Source: CAYWEP01 sp964613075 (GTDB lineage: Bacteria > Patescibacteriota > Microgenomatia > Levybacterales > UBA12049). From it: 14,872 bases of DNA. The notes beneath the pieces were generated by a model that ran no database searches, was not told the origin of the DNA, and saw nothing but the letters and a program-made list of their open reading frames with translations. The translations under genes were made by a program, and so were the position numbers. Below, in pieces: positions 13,442 through 14,872 of this stretch (position 1 is the stretch's first letter; every line of letters begins with the position of its first letter). The stretch is from the NCBI GenBank assembly GCA_964613075.1, contig CAZTFV010000030.1, positions 1 through 14,872 on the forward strand. Direction: 5' to 3'.

Positions 13442-13486
13442 CCTGTTTGAGGGTAGTAAATGAAGCTGAAGAATAGCTTAAAACTA

Positions 13487-13611
13487 GACGATAGATGGTG
13501 GACGGTAGAAGATGGAATTTTGAAGATAGAAAATGGAAGATGGAAATTACGATATCTGTCCTCTATCTTCTACCCTCAACCACTACTTTCTATCTTCCAT
13601 CATCTATCGTC
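13487..13611. repeat. Large imperfect hairpin between the S1 gene and radA
   Basis: Perfect 11-base ends GACGATAGATG (13487-13497) and CATCTATCGTC (13601-13611), continued by an imperfect stem. The left half is made of purine-rich GATAGA/GAAGATGGA words, the right half of the complement. On the minus strand it begins 8 bases after the S1 stop codon. Confidence 0.65.
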
Positions 13612-13618
13612 AAATACT

Positions 13619-14746
13619 TTACCTATACCCGATCGGTTTCTCAAGAAGTACCGGCACCAAATCGATGCGGTGGCGTCTTTTGTCAATACCCGAAACAGTG
13701 ACAGTGATTATTTGTTCTGCCCTGTACGTAGTTGTCGGTGGAACTTTTTCTTTGCGGATAATTCCTTCAGTCCCTTCTTGCAGCTTTACATAAACATTCC
13801 CATCTTGCACTTTACTGACAGTACCCGTAACTTTTTTGTCAATGGGATATTCTTTGCTTATTGCTTCAAAGGGATCTTCTGATAGACGTTTTATTGAGAG
13901 GTCTGTTCGCTTTGCATCTTTATCGTAACCTATAATAACAGCCTCAATGCTATCGCCTACTTTATACAGACTTCCTATGTCCTCCACTTTCTCCCAAGTG
14001 ATTTCTGAGATATGTATCAGTCCGTCTATGGTTTTTTGGTCTTTGTCGGTTGTTTTTTCCGATATCGGTATGAGAACAAAGATACCAAATGCGGTTATAT
14101 TAGCAATAGTTGTACTTAATTTTTGTCCAATCGGAAATTTCTTTTTGATGTCTGCAAACTCTTCATCGGTGATCGTGCTTTTTTGCGAGAAGATGATTTT
14201 ATTCTCCTGCCTATTGAGTTCTAAAATGGAAACGGTTATTCTGTTCCCGCTGGTTAACTGTTGTCCTTGCAAGAATGATGCATGCGAGAAGGGCAAAAAG
14301 CCGGTCAGGCCGTTTGGCATAACGGCAAGATACCCTCCCTTAGTACTATCTGCAATGCTTGCCTCTATTTGTTCTCCTTTTTTCTTGAGATTCTCAAGAT
14401 CCTGCCAGGCTTTATCCTCAATAAATTTTCGCAGAGAAACGAGCGGATTGCCGGCGTCGGATTCGGGATTGAGGATGCTCACCATTACTACATCGCCTAC
14501 TTTTACTAACTCAAGGAGTCGGTTGAGCAGTCGTTTATCTCGCTCCAGAACGAGCGCTTCGGATTTGGCATTGATGTCAACGAGGATTTCCGAGCGAGTA
14601 AGTTTGGTTATCCTTCCTTTTACTATTTCCCCTCTTTTCAATGCAACTGGCTGCGCTTTTTGACGAGCCATAAGCTCTGCCATTGTCGTAGACCCTGAGC
14701 TTGTCGAATGGGTAGATTTAGATTGTCCTGAAGTGTCTGTTGCCAC
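13619..14746 (-). CDS. rpsA: Ribosomal protein S1 (four S1 domains)
   Basis: RNA-binding protein of the 30S subunit that helps load mRNA. It holds four S1 (OB-fold) domains at about residues 37-107, 123-190, 206-288 and 303-366, against six in E. coli and four in many Gram-positives. The third has the classic pattern (ITAFGIFVLI...IDGLIHISEI) with a short charged insertion (about 229-240). The start is GTG at 14746; an internal ATG at 14683 (MAELMARQKA) is an alternative. Between the two, codons 12-18 are written by a copy of a CCCTGAGCTTGTCGAA-type repeat, making a Ser/Thr-rich tail. A TATACT (14789-14784) with TTGCGC 17 bases before forms a moderate promoter, with a dyad between the boxes. 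First gene of the S1-radA-PIN group. Confidence 0.93.
   Translation of the reverse strand: MATDTSGQSKSTHSTSSGSTTMAELMARQKAQPVALKRGEIVKGRITKLTRSEILVDINAKSEALVLERDKRLLNRLLELVKVGDVVMVSILNPESDAGNPLVSLRKFIEDKAWQDLENLKKKGEQIEASIADSTKGGYLAVMPNGLTGFLPFSHASFLQGQQLTSGNRITVSILELNRQENKIIFSQKSTITDEEFADIKKKFPIGQKLSTTIANITAFGIFVLIPISEKTTDKDQKTIDGLIHISEITWEKVEDIGSLYKVGDSIEAVIIGYDKDAKRTDLSIKRLSEDPFEAISKEYPIDKKVTGTVSKVQDGNVYVKLQEGTEGIIRKEKVPPTTTYRAEQIITVTVSGIDKRRHRIDLVPVLLEKPIGYR
14693..14712 (-). repeat. CCCTGAGCTTGTCGAA repeat inside the S1 coding region
   Basis: Plus-strand CCCTGAGCTTGTCGAATGGG, a near match to a dispersed repeat usually found between genes. In frame it writes the residues THSTSSG. It is kept open and near the N-terminus, where it is tolerated. 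Confidence 0.5.
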
Positions 14747-14783
14747 GTCTCATTACCATACCTTTCTTACAAAGATTAGGCAA

Positions 14784-14812
14784 AGTATACCACTATAGTA
14801 GTGGGAGCGCAA
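14784..14812 (-). promoter_or_regulatory. Promoter of the S1 gene with a dyad between the boxes
   Basis: TTGCGC (14812-14807), 17-base spacer, TATACT (14789-14784). The spacer is filled by CCACTA-TAG-TAGTGG (14790-14804), a perfect 6-bp dyad that looks like an operator. The leader would be about 30 bases to the GTG. The rest of the window beyond 14812 shows nothing nameable. Confidence 0.45.
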
Positions 14813-14872
14813 GTAACTGTACGAGATGAGGACATCGGTAACAGTAGAGAATCAATATACTCAAGTGGAGTG

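Noticed and set aside
1..14872. Recoded TGA (code 25) as in some CPR lineages
   Set aside because: Known genes (rho, radA, S1, sulfatase) are open without TGA codons inside, and TGA acts as a stop at 134-136.

Overview
The window looks like a piece of a small-genome Candidate Phyla Radiation (Patescibacteria) bacterium, most likely of the Microgenomates type. This is an inference from gene content and style. Proteins are compact, the standard genetic code is used (TGA is a stop), and most start codons lack a Shine-Dalgarno sequence and sit a few bases after a -10 box. A secreted protein ends in a PKTG-type sorting tail, the intergenic DNA is full of short hairpin repeats, and the tRNA genes do not encode CCA.

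Layout. Positions 1-133 hold dispersed repeat. At 134-992 (minus) is an unrecognised gene broken by a frameshift. At 1047-2588 (minus) is a membrane-anchored sulfatase. Two tandem tRNA-Ala genes (CGC and GGC anticodons) lie at 2644-2867, separated by a hairpin repeat. Then come a LysM/M23 cell-wall peptidase (3015-4148), transcription termination factor Rho (4234-5625) and an unrecognised 345-residue protein (6015-7052), all on minus. On the plus strand are a secreted, probably sortase-anchored protein with a DUF11-like domain (7437-8192), a degenerate family 2 glycosyltransferase (8313-9095) and a 49-residue small protein with a near-consensus promoter (9273-9422). About 880 bases without a recognisable gene follow (9423-10305), with inverted repeats, an orphan minus-strand terminator and a short transposon-like element. 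A possible HExxH metallopeptidase (10306-11163) meets, tail to tail, a minus-strand housekeeping group: ribosomal protein S1 (14746-13619), then RadA (13429-12101), then a PIN/TRAM nuclease-like protein (11972-11166).

Functional view. S1, RadA, PIN-TRAM, Rho and the tRNAs serve translation, DNA repair and RNA metabolism. The M23 peptidase, the sorted surface protein, the glycosyltransferase and the sulfatase belong to the cell envelope or outside.

Most notable signals: (1) a 123-bp element with perfect 11-bp terminal inverted repeats flanked by an exact 8-bp direct repeat (AGCTCCGA), the mark of a non-autonomous transposon, with two older relatives in the window; (2) at least seven genes with -10 boxes 6-14 bases before the start codon, predicting leaderless or nearly leaderless mRNAs; (3) two large purine-rich hairpins in both spacers of the S1-radA-PIN group; (4) a frameshift that splits an otherwise continuous unknown protein; (5) a structured gene-free region at 9.5-10.0 kb. 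No CRISPR array, phage module or complete defence system is visible.
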